Origin: Gerris lacustris | Lineage: Eukaryota > Arthropoda > Insecta > Hemiptera > Gerridae | Direction of reading: 5' to 3' | DNA: 64,000 bases | Assembly (NCBI GenBank): GCA_951217055.1 | Contig: OX578286.1 | Location: forward strand, 4,504,033-4,568,032 | Shown: one piece after another, positions 12,130 to 24,197 of the stretch | Layout of the letters: the number at the start of each line of letters is the position of its first letter | Numbering within the stretch: the stretch's first letter is position 1 | Position numbers and translations under genes: made by a program | The notes under the pieces: generated by a model | What the model was told of the DNA's origin: nothing | Databases searched by the model: none | Seen by the model: only the letters and a program-made list of their open reading frames with translations

Positions 12130-12423
12130 TCGTTACGTTATAAAGTAAGTTATAAAGTAGTAAGTTATAAAGTAGTAAGTAAGTTATAAAGTAGTAAGTT
12201 ATAAAGTAGTAAGTTATAAAGTAGTAAGTTATAAAGTAGTAAGTTATAAAGTAGTAAGTTATAAAGTAGTAAGTTATAAAGTAGTAAGTAAGTTATAAAG
12301 TAGTAAGTTATAAAGTAGTAAGTTATAAAGAAGTAAGTTATAAAGTAGTAAGTAAGTTATAAAGTAGTAAGTTATAAAGTAGTAAGTTATAAAGTAGTAA
12401 GTTATAAAGTAGTAAGTTATAAG
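12130..12423. repeat. 15-bp minisatellite
   Basis: About 18 copies of 'aagttataaagtagt', with occasional 4-bp expansions ('aagt' doubled). It starts inside the 'gttacgtta' edge of the foldback core. Non-coding. Confidence 0.92.
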
Positions 12424-13441
12424 GGTGATTCCAATTTAAAGTGCAATTTTCATGTCCTAGATGAATAACGAGCGTTTTTCACATAATTTACAGGATTTTT
12501 CTTCATGGTAACTCAGTTAAGCTTACAGAACTACAACCAAGCAAAAAAATAATGCGCCGCCTAATTTTAATCGCTACAAAAATTTTCAAAAGGCGATTTT
12601 GTAACAACCGTGGCTGTCCTAAAGTCAGATTTTCTTATTCACTTTACTCTAGCTCATACATTAATAATTTTATTTAAAAACTTATTGGATAATTTTGAAG
12701 TAGGGTCCTACCAAGATTAAAATATGTGTTAGTTATTAAAAATAATAAATTATTACTAAACGGAACTTCAAGTTAAAGTTTGTCCTTTAAAAAAATTTAA
12801 TTACCGTGGCATTATATAAATGTGACCCTTACTCTGGTTGTAGCAGGGAGATTTTAAGTGGCGAGAGATTTTTGCAATGCCGCTACACTGGTTTTCACCC
12901 CTATCAACTGCAACAGTTGATAGGGGATGAACTGAACCCTTCAGTTGGGAGCTAGCGCTAATTCCGATTGTTCTTCCAGTACCGTTTTAAACGTACCCGT
13001 ACCGTACCGATTGTTCTTCCAGTACCGTTTTAAACCGTACCCTTTTAAACGTAATTACCGGGCAAGTTATTAGTCTATTTTCCAAAACTTTTTAGGTTAA
13101 GTTATAGTTCATTGTTTAGGCTTTTAAGAGTGCTATTTAATGGGGTATTAAAATTGGATTTTTATTTTAAACTACTGACCAAAATATTTTCTTGAAGTGT
13201 GAAATGTAACAACCGTGCACGGAAATGTGTAATTCACGAGGCTTAATTACCATGGTTAAAATAAACTTAATTCCGGCCAAAAAATTTACAACATTATTTC
13301 CTATCTGTCCCGCATGCTGTAATATATCTGAAATTAGTCTGAGAACATTCCATAATTTTTCCTGAATTTTTTTAAAAAGTCGAAATTTTCAGTCCAAGTC
13401 CATTTTTAGGTTCCAAAATAGCACTTTAACTTGGAATCACC
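12424..13441. mobile_element. TIR element flanked by ATAA
   Basis: Inverted ends 'gggtgattccaatttaaagt' and the complement of 'actttaacttggaatcaccc' bound 1018 bp; the flanks read ATAA on both sides (12420-12423 and 13442-13445), a likely 4-bp target duplication. There is no coding frame, so it is non-autonomous. The motif 'gtaacaaccgtg' recurs near both ends (about 12602 and 13206). The superfamily is not assigned. Confidence 0.72.
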
Positions 13442-13768
13442 CATAAAGTAAACGTTACTCTCTCTATCTTAAACGTTTAGGTCCGCTTTAATTGTTTGAA
13501 CAATCCTTATTACTCATGGGGATGAGTCCAGTCCTGAAATTATAATTGTACATTTAAAGCTCACGTCTACACGAGCGTTGCGCGTGAACTCTTAAGACAG
13601 TTAACGCTGTCCAACGAACAGCGTTAGCCTGAGCATTAGTAAAAAGAACATGTATACTAAATTTCAACTAAATCGGTCAACTTTTACTCACGTTATCGTC
13701 GGACACGTAAAAGTTACTGACTGACAGACAGACAGATGGATATTTTGTTGAATGTAAGAATCTCGCTT

Positions 13769-14217
13769 ATACTTTCTTTATTAACGATCCAACGTCAAGA
13801 TCAAATCCGGGTTAATATTGATCATCTATAATCTATAGTATAACTTAAGTTTTATTCGCTATAAGAGAGTTTCGCAAATAACAAAAACATTTAGGAACGT
13901 TAATCGACAACCACCCCATTAATCTTTGGTAAACAATTGATTCCAAGACGCCGGCCGACGATCCAACCCCCACTCCCACCCTTCTTATTGATAAGGGTAA
14001 TTGATTGGACGGGTGGGCGCACTCTCGCCACTCGCATCAAATCATGCTCAGGTGAGTTCCAACCCTAGAGCCCACACATATTTCACTCTGGTGATACACA
14101 AACACATTGAGAAGATGTGTCAAGACACACACACACTAAGTAGACGTGTCAAGTCAACTATCCACCTTCCTCTAATAATATAAATATCTTAGGCTAATTC
14201 GTATTGCACAAATTTCC
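13769..14217. other. No recognised feature
   Basis: No gene, tandem array or inverted ends seen before the decamer array. Confidence 0.4.
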
Positions 14218-14566
14218 TAAAGGGATTTTAGAGGTGGTTAGAGGGAGTTAAAAGTGGTTAGAGGTGGCTAGAGGTGGTTAGAAGTGGTTAGAGGTGGCTA
14301 GAGGTGGTTAGAGGGGGTTAGAGGTGGTTAGAGGGGGTTAGAGGTGGTTAGAGGGTGTTAGAGGTGGTTAGAGGTGGCTAGAGGTGGTTAGAGATGGCTA
14401 GAGGTGGTTAGAGGGGGTTAGAGATAGTTAGAGGTGGTTAGAGGGGGGCAAAGGTGGTTAGAGGTGGTTAGAGATGGCTAGAGGTGGTTAGAGATAGTTA
14501 GAGATGGTTAGAGGGGGTTAACGGTGGTTAGAGGTGGTTAGAGGTGGTTAGAGGTGGATTTAAATC
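14218..14566. repeat. 10-bp minisatellite
   Basis: About 35 copies of a decamer close to 'gaggtggtta', with 'gaggtggcta', 'gagggggtta' and 'gagatagtta' variants. Strand composition is strongly purine-skewed. It is flanked by 'ttcgtattgcac' (14198) and its near-complement 'gtacaatacgaatt' (14579), so the array may be the interior of a small inverted-repeat element. Confidence 0.9.
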
Positions 14567-14812
14567 TTGGTCTGGCACGTACAATACGAATTTACTATAT
14601 CTCAATGTGTAAGTAAAAGGAAAAATTCTACCCAATTGCTTTCACTCGCACTCGATAATTCCTAGAAATATTTTAACTCTTTTACAAATATGTATATACA
14701 AAAAAAAAAATAGTTAAATAGTTTCTAGTGAAACTATACATCTATATATTCCTAGTCCTAGTTAAAAATGATTGATAACTAAAAAAGGCACTACCGTTTT
14801 ATAATTAGCGTA

Positions 14813-15838
<1,026 letters not shown>

Positions 15839-15839
15839 C

Positions 15840-16741
15840 GTTTTTAGGGTCCGTAGGTAAATCCAAGGACCCTTATATTTTCCTACGTGTGTCTGTCTGT
15901 CAATCCGTCCGTCTGTCGCATGCTCTCACGGCTACACCTTTTGTCTGATCACTTTAAAATTTGGCATATGTGTATAGTACTTATACTCACATTTTAATAA
16001 ACAGGTCAAGTGTGTGCTAGTCAGCACACAGCGAGGGTCCGTAGGCCACACTGTATAGTTTAACTAGTACCCTATTGATGGTGTTTTTTAAAATGCTAAA
16101 AAGCTTACTTTGAACTATCCTATGCGGGTCTGATATTCTCAAAACACATAAAAAAACTTCCGATAAAGTATTTTTTTGCCACTGAACCGGACTACAGCCA
16201 TATAAATACATCGAAAAGACCATATGTAATTATAAAATAAACGTATTTTGTCAATGAAAAATAAAATAATATTTATTCCGAAATTTCCAAAAAGTGGTAT
16301 CTTTACTTTTGGTCGAAGAATGTTCAGGAATTTTTTTCAGATTTTATGCACTTCACATAAGCGAGCTAGAGGGGGGGGGGGGGGGGGCACGTTTCACACC
16401 CACTTCAAACTTGCCTACGCTCGCCCTATCAAAGTTATATCCAAATAATTATATATTTTTGTAATCAGCTCGTCGTACCCTTTCATATGATACCCCTCAC
16501 GGTGTCAAAAAAAAATTTAAAATTTTAAACCCTTCAGTTTTTTTACCCTAATTTTTTTGAAAAATATTTTTTTCAAGTCGCTATATTTTTAAAATATGTG
16601 GGTAGGTACAAGACACATACATGCCAAATTTCAAAGTGATCGGACAAAAGGTGTAGTCGTGAGAGCATGCGACAGGATGGACGGACAGTCACACGCAGGA
16701 AAATATAAGGGTCCTTGGTTTTGCCTACGGACCCTAAAAAT
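15840..16741. mobile_element. Foldback element H1, interlocked with H2
   Basis: Outer inverted arms of about 150 bp: 15840-15997 begins 'tttttagggtccgtagg', and 16595-16741 ends 'cctacggaccctaaaaa'. Both contain 'gagagcatgcgac' or its complement and a 'gtgtctgtctgtc'-like stretch. The interior includes a poly-G tract (16371-16387) and a segment shared with 33140-33310. No protein is encoded. Confidence 0.7.
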
Positions 16742-16960
16742 CAATATAGAACTTTAATTTAGTTCAAAGTAGGCTTTTTAGCATTTTAAAAATAACTTGC
16801 TGAAGTTAGAACGCGCGCTGTGCATAATAGCTAATTAAACTACTACTAACTGAAGTAATACGTAATAACAGCACCATCATAATCGGTACTACTTTAACTA
16901 TACAGTGTTGCCTACGGACCCTCGCTGTGTGCTGACTAGCACACACTTGACCTGTTTATT
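15995..16960. mobile_element. TIR element H2, interlocked with H1
   Basis: Inverted ends of about 66 bp: 'aataaacaggtcaagtgtgt' from 15995 and the complement 'acacacttgacctgtttatt' ending at 16960, continuing through 'gcacacagcgagggtccgta'. Its left end lies inside the H1 left arm while its right end lies beyond the H1 right arm, so the two pairs are interlocked, not nested. Confidence 0.7.
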
Positions 16961-17455
16961 TCTTAGCTAACAATGCGTTGTTCTATAGACTGATTGACCT
17001 AGTGTTTGGCCAAAAATTAATTTTACAAATGAATCGATTCTCAACAAATACATTAACTCAGTGCTTAGAGAAGCAGCCTCCAATACGGCACACTGATTAA
17101 TCTTGTTGTTGGACAACTAAGTGGTTTAAAGTTATTTGACGATCGGGTGCTCTGCCAGACTTGGCTTTTGTTCGCCTTCTGACCGTCTCAGTCGGTTCTG
17201 ACCGAGTCTACTTTTGTCCGCCTTCTCACCGCATCGGTCGGGTTTTCCAGCCTTAGGGTACGTCCAGAGTACACGCGGGTTCCGAATCAGGTTCAGGCTC
17301 AGAAAACAGGCATGTGATATGTCAGATTCAGGAAAGCAGGTGATGGCCGCAGTGGAGGCTGGTAGAAATGGTACGCGCTGTCATAATGTAACGTAAACAA
17401 GTAAGCAAAACAAAAACAAGGAGTTGCCATATATGAAGTTATAGCGTGTTTTCTT
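16961..17455. other. No recognised feature
   Basis: A moderately GC-rich patch at 17100-17380 contains the loosely repeated words 'gaccgtctcagtcgg' and 'gaccgagtc' but no supported gene. Confidence 0.4.
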
Positions 17456-19157
17456 AAGGCGGGTTTTCCTAGCAAGCGTGATTAGTGCGCCGCGTACAAC
17501 GTAATACGCCCAGCGCAACACGCCGGCACTCCTTGGTAAGAATTTAGTGCTAGTGTTTTCCTACAAAGCGCAATACGTTCCACGCCAGCGTCGTACTTAA
17601 TATATTCTGTAATGTTTATATTGTTTTTATAATGTTAAAAGATTATATTAATTTGTTTTGTAAACTTATGTATATAGATGTATAGATATATAATATATAT
17701 ATGTTTAAATATATAATATATATAATATGTATAGATATACAATATATAGATGTATAACCTTTATAATATTAATATTAATCAATATATTAAAAGCTCCCTC
17801 CTCTTGCCGTTTTAAAAACACTTTGCTAAAAGCATTTCTTCGTTTATGGCCCGGTCACACAGGAAGCGGACTGTCCGCGCCGGACTGTCCTGTGTGACCA
17901 GTTTAAAGGCGGGTTTTCCTAGCAAGCGTATCTAATACGCAGCGTGAACAGAATAGGGAATTTCACGTCGGCAGGAGCGTATATTTCTTACCACGCTGCG
18001 CATTTCTATTTTCCTAGCGAACGTATTATTTTTTAGTTGTTTTTAAAGTTTTGTGAAGATGATAGTCCAGGAGATAGCGTGCAAAAAAGTGTCTGACTAA
18101 CTTCAATCTAGAATTTTGTATATATACAAGTCAATCAAAGAATATGTGGTCGGCTAAGTTCGTCTGTGGGACATAGCTTGGCAATAGGCATTTGAAAGAA
18201 ACAAACCGGTGGAGAGGGGCCATGTCTCGCCAATTATGGTGGACAATGTGATTTTCATGATCCTGAGTACAGAATTAGTTAGTGGACCGAAAATCAAGTT
18301 GATGTTAGTTTGTCCCTTAACAGGTGACCACGTTGATTTTTAGTAATATTTGAATAACTAACCTATCAAGTGTGAAAATAACATCGAATTGATTTTTGGT
18401 CTACTAACTAATTCTGTACTCAGGATCATGAAAATCATACTGTCCACCATAATTGGCGGGACATGGCCGCTCTCCACGAATGTTTTCTTCAAATGCCTAT
18501 TGCCAAGCTATGTCCCGCAGACGAATCTAGCCGACCACATATTCTTAAAAGTCGTTAAGATTAACTTGTATACGCAAAATTCTAGCTTGATGTTAATCAG
18601 ACACTTTTTTGCACGCTATCTCCTGGACTATGAGCCGTTTGGGAAGAAATAAAAAAATAATATCTTTATATTGCTAATTAAAAAACATTTGGAGGAGGAG
18701 GATAAAGAAGAAAGAATACTTAAACGTAGAAAAGCTATTAGCAAAAAGTTTTTAAAACGGCAAGAGGAGGGAGCTTTCAATATATTGATTAATATTAATA
18801 TTATATAGGTGATACGTCTATATATTATATATCTATACATAATATATTATATTATATATCTATACATTTACATCTATGTATATACCTACTAGGTTATACA
18901 TATTAATCTAATCTTTTGACATTATAAAAACAATAAAAACAACACAGAATATATTAAACACGCGGCGTACGACGCAACTGACTCCTCTCAATGTAGTCGG
19001 TCTTATAACGCCCGACGTACAACGCTGGCGTGGAACGTATTGCGCTCTGTAGGAAAACACTTGCACTAAATTCTTACCAAGGAGTGCCGGCGTGTTGCGC
19101 TGGGCGTATTACGTTGTACGCGGCGCACCAAACACGCTTGCTAGGAAAACCCGCCTT
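17456..19157. mobile_element. Long foldback element (1.7 kb), internally palindromic
   Basis: It starts 'aaggcgggttttcctagcaa' and ends with the complement 'ctaggaaaacccgcctt'. The outer arms, about 17456-17840 and 18760-19157, share 'gtacaacgtaatacgcccag' and 'cgccggcactccttgg'-type sequence in inverted order. A second inverted pair occupies about 18063-18300 and 18400-18632 ('gtccaggagatagcgtgc', 'catgatcctgagtacag'). A partial third copy of the end occurs at 17906. A small palindrome at 17848-17905 has arms with 'ggtcacacagga' and 'tcctgtgtgacc'. No coding frame is credible. Confidence 0.75.
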
Positions 19158-19971
19158 TACGGCCACAGAGAGAGTTAATTTAAAATTAAAATACTGAAGA
19201 ATTGCTTTTTATGAAATGATTACTAAGTTAAGGAAAAGTATACGTGTCACAATTTTTTTTCTGTTTTTGGTCAAAAATGTTTAACTTGTATACCAAATTT
19301 CAAATCTCTAGCTACAGTAGGTCGGGAGATATACTCCAAGATGCGGCGGACGGACAAACTACCAAAAGCATAAGGGTGTCTAGGATGACCTCGAAACCCT
19401 AATAAGAAATTAATAAAAAAGGTACAAAGGGTTTTTTATTTGTAAATAAGGTAGGGAGTAGAGAAAAAAAGATGACTCAAAAGTGGGGAGCAGGGAGCAA
19501 TGACGTCACGCCACCGCCTCCACCGCCTCCACTGCCTCCGGCTCATAAATCGTACAAGAACACTCCAAGGTCACCGATTTAGGGTCAAATTTAGGTGCCG
19601 CCTCCAATTAGGGTCAAATTTTGGTGCCGCCTCCACTTCCTCTTGCTCCTAAATCGTACAAGTACACGCCAAGGTCACCTATTAAATTTTGAGGAATTTA
19701 TTAGATTTACTGCCCCGACCCGTGTAAGGACACGAGATTTCAAGGTCATTCCGACAGGAAAAGGAAAAATCATTCAACTGCGAAGTGCGGGAAATCAACC
19801 AACCGCGAAGTTATTCATATATCTTATTAAAAAAAAAAAAAGAAAAAAACACCTGTATACCTGTTATTATTAAATTAGTTTATTTTTTGTCGAAATTCAA
19901 TGTCCTAATGTAATTGTTTACTGTTATAACGAATAAAACAGATAGATACAATAAATAAAAAAGGGAAAAGA

Positions 19972-19976
<5 letters not shown>
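19158..19976. repeat. Repeat F copy 2 and short duplications
   Basis: 19262-19400 is the inverted partner of 6126-6260. 19500-19680 contains a doubled segment with 'agggtcaaatt' and 'ggtgccgcctcca'. A purine-rich run at 19830-19850 is A/G simple sequence. No gene is seen. Confidence 0.55.

Positions 19977-20041
<65 letters not shown>
19977..20041. repeat. (TA)n microsatellite
   Basis: About 32 TA dinucleotides, uninterrupted. Confidence 0.95.
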
Positions 20042-20045
<4 letters not shown>

Positions 20046-21290
20046 TAAATCAGTAAGCATATAGTTAACTCCAACAATATCGATGTCGGGACCTCCTAAT
20101 TCCACTAGCGCCCCCTCCTTACGTAATATTTCAAAAATATTAAATTTATAGTAGCATTCTTGTTGTCTAGAACCTTACCGCTACCTCTTATCTAATAATC
20201 TAAAATTAGGAATAGCTCCATATAAAGAAAAATACAAACATAAAGACATAGTCTTATATGACTGACTCCTAACTCTGCTAACATCGCGCATCCTGTAACC
20301 TTGCATATGCAAGTGTAAACGGTGCTGTTTGTAGTAGATGGATGCGGTCACATATTTCCTCCCATTTGATTTTAGTTAACTTATAAATAAATAATGAGAG
20401 GTATAAGTAAAGGTATTAAATAAAGGCAAATGACGCATACAATGTTTAAACTTATATAAAAGGATAAAAAATAAAAGTATTCTTAGATATTAGTCAATTA
20501 ACCATTAGTTAAACAACATTCCTAATGTCGAGAATCTTAGCTTATTTTTATTTCTTATAAATAAATAATAAGAGGTATAATTAAAGGTATTAACTAAAGG
20601 CAATATGACACATACAATATATGTATAAAGATATAGATGTCAAAACCGCTTATTGTCTTTTAACTTATAAATAAAGGAAAACAAAAAAGTCATCCTCTCG
20701 ATGTTTAAACTTGTAGAGAAGGAAATAAAGGACAAAGATTCTTTTTATTAGTCAATAAACTTTTAGTTAAACAACATTCTTAATGACGAGAATTATCGCT
20801 GCCACTTATCTAATAACTTAAAATTAGGAATAGCACCTTATAAAGAATCATATAGTCTTATAGTCCATAGAAGTGGTTTCACGTTTATTGTATCCAACGC
20901 ATGTGTATTAGTCTCTTATACAAAAAATATAATATAAAATATTATCTTATAATTATGGGCAAACAATAAAGTTTTCCCCCCGATGTTTGCACTTATACAG
21001 ATAGTTAACTTATAAATAAGAAAATGATTCTTATTATTGTAAGTCAAGTTATAGTTAACTCAAACATTCTCGATGTCACCAACCTTATAGCACGAATGCC
21101 TCTTTAATAACTTAATTAGTAATAGTCAAGACAACACACCAATATGGCCATATTCTTCTATGTCTATTACAGATCACAAAGATGATTTATTATTTAGTGT
21201 TATGTTAGTGGTATCCAACGCATGTGTATTAGTCCCTTATATAAAAAGACAAAAAATATCTTACAAATTGAAAAATTAGAGGCGTTATAT
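20042..21290. repeat. Loose tandem duplications, origin unclear
   Basis: 'cttataaataaataatragaggtataa' type segments near 20383 and 20560 and 'atccaacgcatgtgtattagt' type segments near 20892 and 21213 show repeated internal duplication, with 'ctaataactt' and 'aattaggaatag' also recurring. No frame is open. The stretch runs directly into decayed pieces of the gene family at 25941-27803, so it may be its eroded non-coding part. Confidence 0.45.
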
Positions 21291-23055
21291 GAATCGATTT
21301 ATTGGTTCGAAAAAAGAGCTGTTAAACAATATAGATTTTGAATTTTTCTATGGAAAGCAAGATGTAATGTTTTGTAATTAAATATCAATAGATACAAGTT
21401 AATAAATAAAATTAAGAGGTTTGGCTATTGGCTGCTGACGGCATAATATGTGGAAAACAACAACCGAATAACAGATATCGGTAACATAAATTGTACAGAT
21501 GAAGAACAACAGATAACCAATGGTAAATTATTTAATTATTTACTATTATTGTTAAAAAGGAGATATCTGCAACAGTTATACGCAATAAAAATTCATGAAT
21601 CCGATAGCCATTCTGTATAATATACATTGCACCATTCTACTCTGAGTCCCTCCCTAAAATGAAATAAACAAATGCTACCTTTAGATAACAAGCTCTCTAC
21701 TAAATAGCTGCTGTGTTATGTTTAACACTCTTTTACAATACGTTTATCGAAGTGTACGAAATCTATCTAATGGACTCAGACATAACCCGGTACATATATA
21801 CCTTAGAACAATTCTACAAAATGGTAGTAAAGAATACATTTTAAGCATAAACCGATAACAAGATTTTTCCCCTAAAAAAAACTACAAGAGGTGGTTTGGT
21901 CGTAGTTTAAAGAAGTTGACCAAAATAGAGAATAACATGGCTTATATGAGTCAGATAGACAAAAGAGAAGGAGACTTTTTCTATTTTACATAGGTTGCCA
22001 GGACGAAAACTAGTGGCACTGCCTAAAAGCTACAAGAGCTGGTGTGGCGGGAGTCCAGAGAAGTTGATCAAAATAGAGAATAGCAAGGCTTGTTTGAGTG
22101 TGATAGACAAAGCCAACGTAATAACAAGGTTTCTATTAGAAGCTACAGGCAGGAGGTGGTGTGAATCCCGAGAAGTTTAACAACATAGAGAATAGCTTAT
22201 ACGAGTCAGATAGACAAAGGAGAAGGATATATTTCCATCCTACATAGGTTGCCAGGACGAGACTACCAGCAACGACTACATTCCCTCCTCCTAGACGTAA
22301 CTGCAACCATCCTAAATAAGCCCGCTATGCCAGGACTCTGACCTACCACATAATTAGCATGGATAAATAAAATACCAAACTCCGCCAGAAATATTGTAAA
22401 AGCTGACCTATCTTATCTCTTGCAGAGCGAGACTAGGATGTCATACAAAGTGGAATTGACGGATTTTGAGCGTGACTTTATTGCAAGGAATTGTTTAACA
22501 TATTAATGTATATACAAGTGCGCAAATTCTACCCTATAGACTTAGATCTAACCCAAAATTTGGTTGGAGTATAATTTTAGCAAGAGAGAAATGTGCGAGT
22601 AGTTAACCAGCAAGTGTGTTCAACAGGGAGAGTACGAGAGTTAACCCATATAGGTAATGTAAAAGAAACGTAGAAGTACTACAATGAGGGTGAGACCTTC
22701 TTCTCGAAATCTGCAACTTTGATTTCTACACTACCGAAACAAGTAAGTCCCGAGACTGGCGGAGAGTAAAGTGAATCTAAAAAAATACTACTATTTACAA
22801 CGATAACACTGTTAGTAGTTGTAAGTATCGACTGTTTAACATGGATGACTAATGGTGCAAAGAGTTAAGATTTACAACCAGTTTATATGCACGGTTTACG
22901 AGACCCGGACTCAATAAACAGATCAGGAAAACAATCATGCTGTAGACTTTATAAACTGCCCAGATTCGATGTTTAAACAGGCTTTTCTTATTTTTTCTGT
23001 CTAAGGAGCATGGAAATATGCGACTGGAGGCTGTAGTAGTAATGGGCAATGTCGG
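21290..23055 (+). pseudogene. Decayed, rearranged fragments of the 25.9-kb gene family
   Basis: Several stretches align by eye with the intact frame at 25941-27803 but carry stops and shifts. About 21297-21320 resembles the segment around 27680. About 21630-21770 resembles 26465-26555 (both have 'ccctaaaatg' and later a 'ctgttg/ctgtgtt'-type run into 'cttttaca'). About 22500-22620 resembles 26010-26090 ('agagaaatgtgcgagta'). About 22680-22750 resembles 26735-26815. About 22795-23050 resembles 26150-26375 and keeps the 'aagatttacaac' equivalent of the I-Y-N motif. The order is scrambled relative to the intact copy. 21890-22270 consists of about three tandem units with 'gttgccaggacga' and 'atagagaatagc'. 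It is a dead paralogue; whether it has ever been more than one insertion cannot be told. Confidence 0.6.
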
Positions 23056-23419
23056 AATAATCCCAGAGCGACATGTACCAAATACCTCAAAGTCATCCTC
23101 AGAGCCGGTACCCCCCTCCTCACAAGTACTGCAATAATGAGGGCGCTTGTGTGCTATGTCTGCCTTAATTTAAATTCGACCCTAAATAGGTAACCTTGAC
23201 GTGTTCTTGACCTGTCCGGGGGTGGCGGGGCCCTGCCACGAGAGAGAGTCGTTGTCATTTTATATAAAGTAGGAGCTCCCTCAACGCTTGTGGGCTATGT
23301 CTGCCTTAACCTAAATTTGACCCTATAAATGACCGCATGTAATCCATAAAGGTACGGCAAGAGTAATGCAAAAGCGCTACATTAAGGGGGCGAGACCTTC
23401 TTTTCGACATCTGCAACCT
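23056..23419. pseudogene. Further decayed fragment with spacer
   Basis: 23060-23330 has nothing recognised apart from a doubled 'tatgtctgccttaa' word (23154 and 23296). 23355-23410 again resembles 26735-26795 ('gcgctacattaag' then 'gagaccttcttttcgacat'), so another shard of the gene family abuts the palindrome that follows. Confidence 0.5.
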
Positions 23420-24003
23420 TATAGTCCACAGGCCACCATAAGAAGTGAGTCGCTGATTGATAAAGTTTTCTTACCTTACGGAATCGCTTATTTATGCCTT
23501 GTCCACCGATGAATTGGGTATATGGCAACTGGGCGCTGGGCCATTTCTTTTTTGTTGACATGCCAAACTTGCCCTTCTGCGGGAACATTGAAAAGAGATA
23601 GATAAAGTTTTGATTTTCACAGGATTGTTTAATTAAATTATTTAAAAAACAGTGGTAAAGGTGGCCACCGATATGAGTGGGCAGTTTTCTTTTCAACGTC
23701 CCCGCAAGCGATATGTTTGGGGCGGTGGACACCCCAAACGGCCCACTCTTATCGGTGGCCACCTTTACCACTGTTTTTTAAATAATTTAACTAAACGATC
23801 CTGTGAAAATCAAAACTTTATCTATCTCTTTTCAATGTTCCCGCAGAAGGGCAAGTTTGGCACGTCAACAAAAAAGAAATGGCCCAGCGCCCAGTTGCCA
23901 TATACCCAATTCATCGGTGGACAAGGCATAAATAAGCGATTCCATAAGGTAAGAAAACTTTATCAATCAGCGACTCACTTCTTATGGTGGCCTGTGGACT
24001 ATT
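23420..24003. repeat. Inverted duplication of an upstream exon-like segment
   Basis: Arms 23421-23685 and 23735-24003 are inverted copies with only a few differences, for example ATG versus ACG after 'tttgg'. Each arm has an open frame containing the residue string FPQKGKFG and PYTQFIGGQGINKRF. On the plus arm that segment is preceded by 'tgttcccgcag' and followed by 'ataaggtaagaaaa', which look like a splice acceptor (ending about 23843) and donor (about 23950), so an exon of about 106 bp is plausible. I do not recognise the protein. Confidence 0.6.
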
Positions 24004-24197
24004 ATTTACTACATTGCTCAAAGACGAAAGTCTCGCAACATATAAAACCAGTGGTTTTGCTACATAACATAAATATTACGCAGATGTGCGGAAAACTACA
24101 CACAGGAGTGGAGACTATCATATTTCTATTTAATATGTATAAGAAGTATAAAATTCCCGTAGCCATCCCGTATAAAGTGGAGTTGGCGGATGTCAAG
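23844..24197 (+). pseudogene. Upstream part of the LINE-interrupted gene, unknown function
   Basis: An open frame runs through 24003-24197, ending in residues VELADVK just before the T-tract of a LINE inserted on the other strand. The decayed copy near 22455 has the equivalent VELTDF, which shows the segment belongs to the same gene family. On the far side of the LINE, at 25941, the frame resumes with VKKLKK, so the GTCAA(A)AG sequence appears on both sides as the insertion duplication. The exon-like piece 23844-23949 and the following stretch may be spliced together. No domain is recognised in this N-terminal part. Because the LINE separates it from the rest, the locus is broken as it stands. 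Confidence 0.5.

Larger units (their letters stand above)
11880..13768. mobile_element. Large foldback family, half copy (interrupted)
   Basis: It resembles the right half of the element at 42094-52244: the core 'gtgtcgctgttggttttact', then 'acgtttacgcgagcgttgcg', then the closing 'gatattttgttgaatg' at about 13768. The core occurs twice (11880-12125 and 13470-13740) because a tandem array and a TIR element were inserted between partial copies. No left terminus is recognised. Confidence 0.6.

Noticed and set aside
17214..17396. 60-residue frame in GC-rich patch
   Set aside because: No similarity to known proteins or supporting signals; likely chance.
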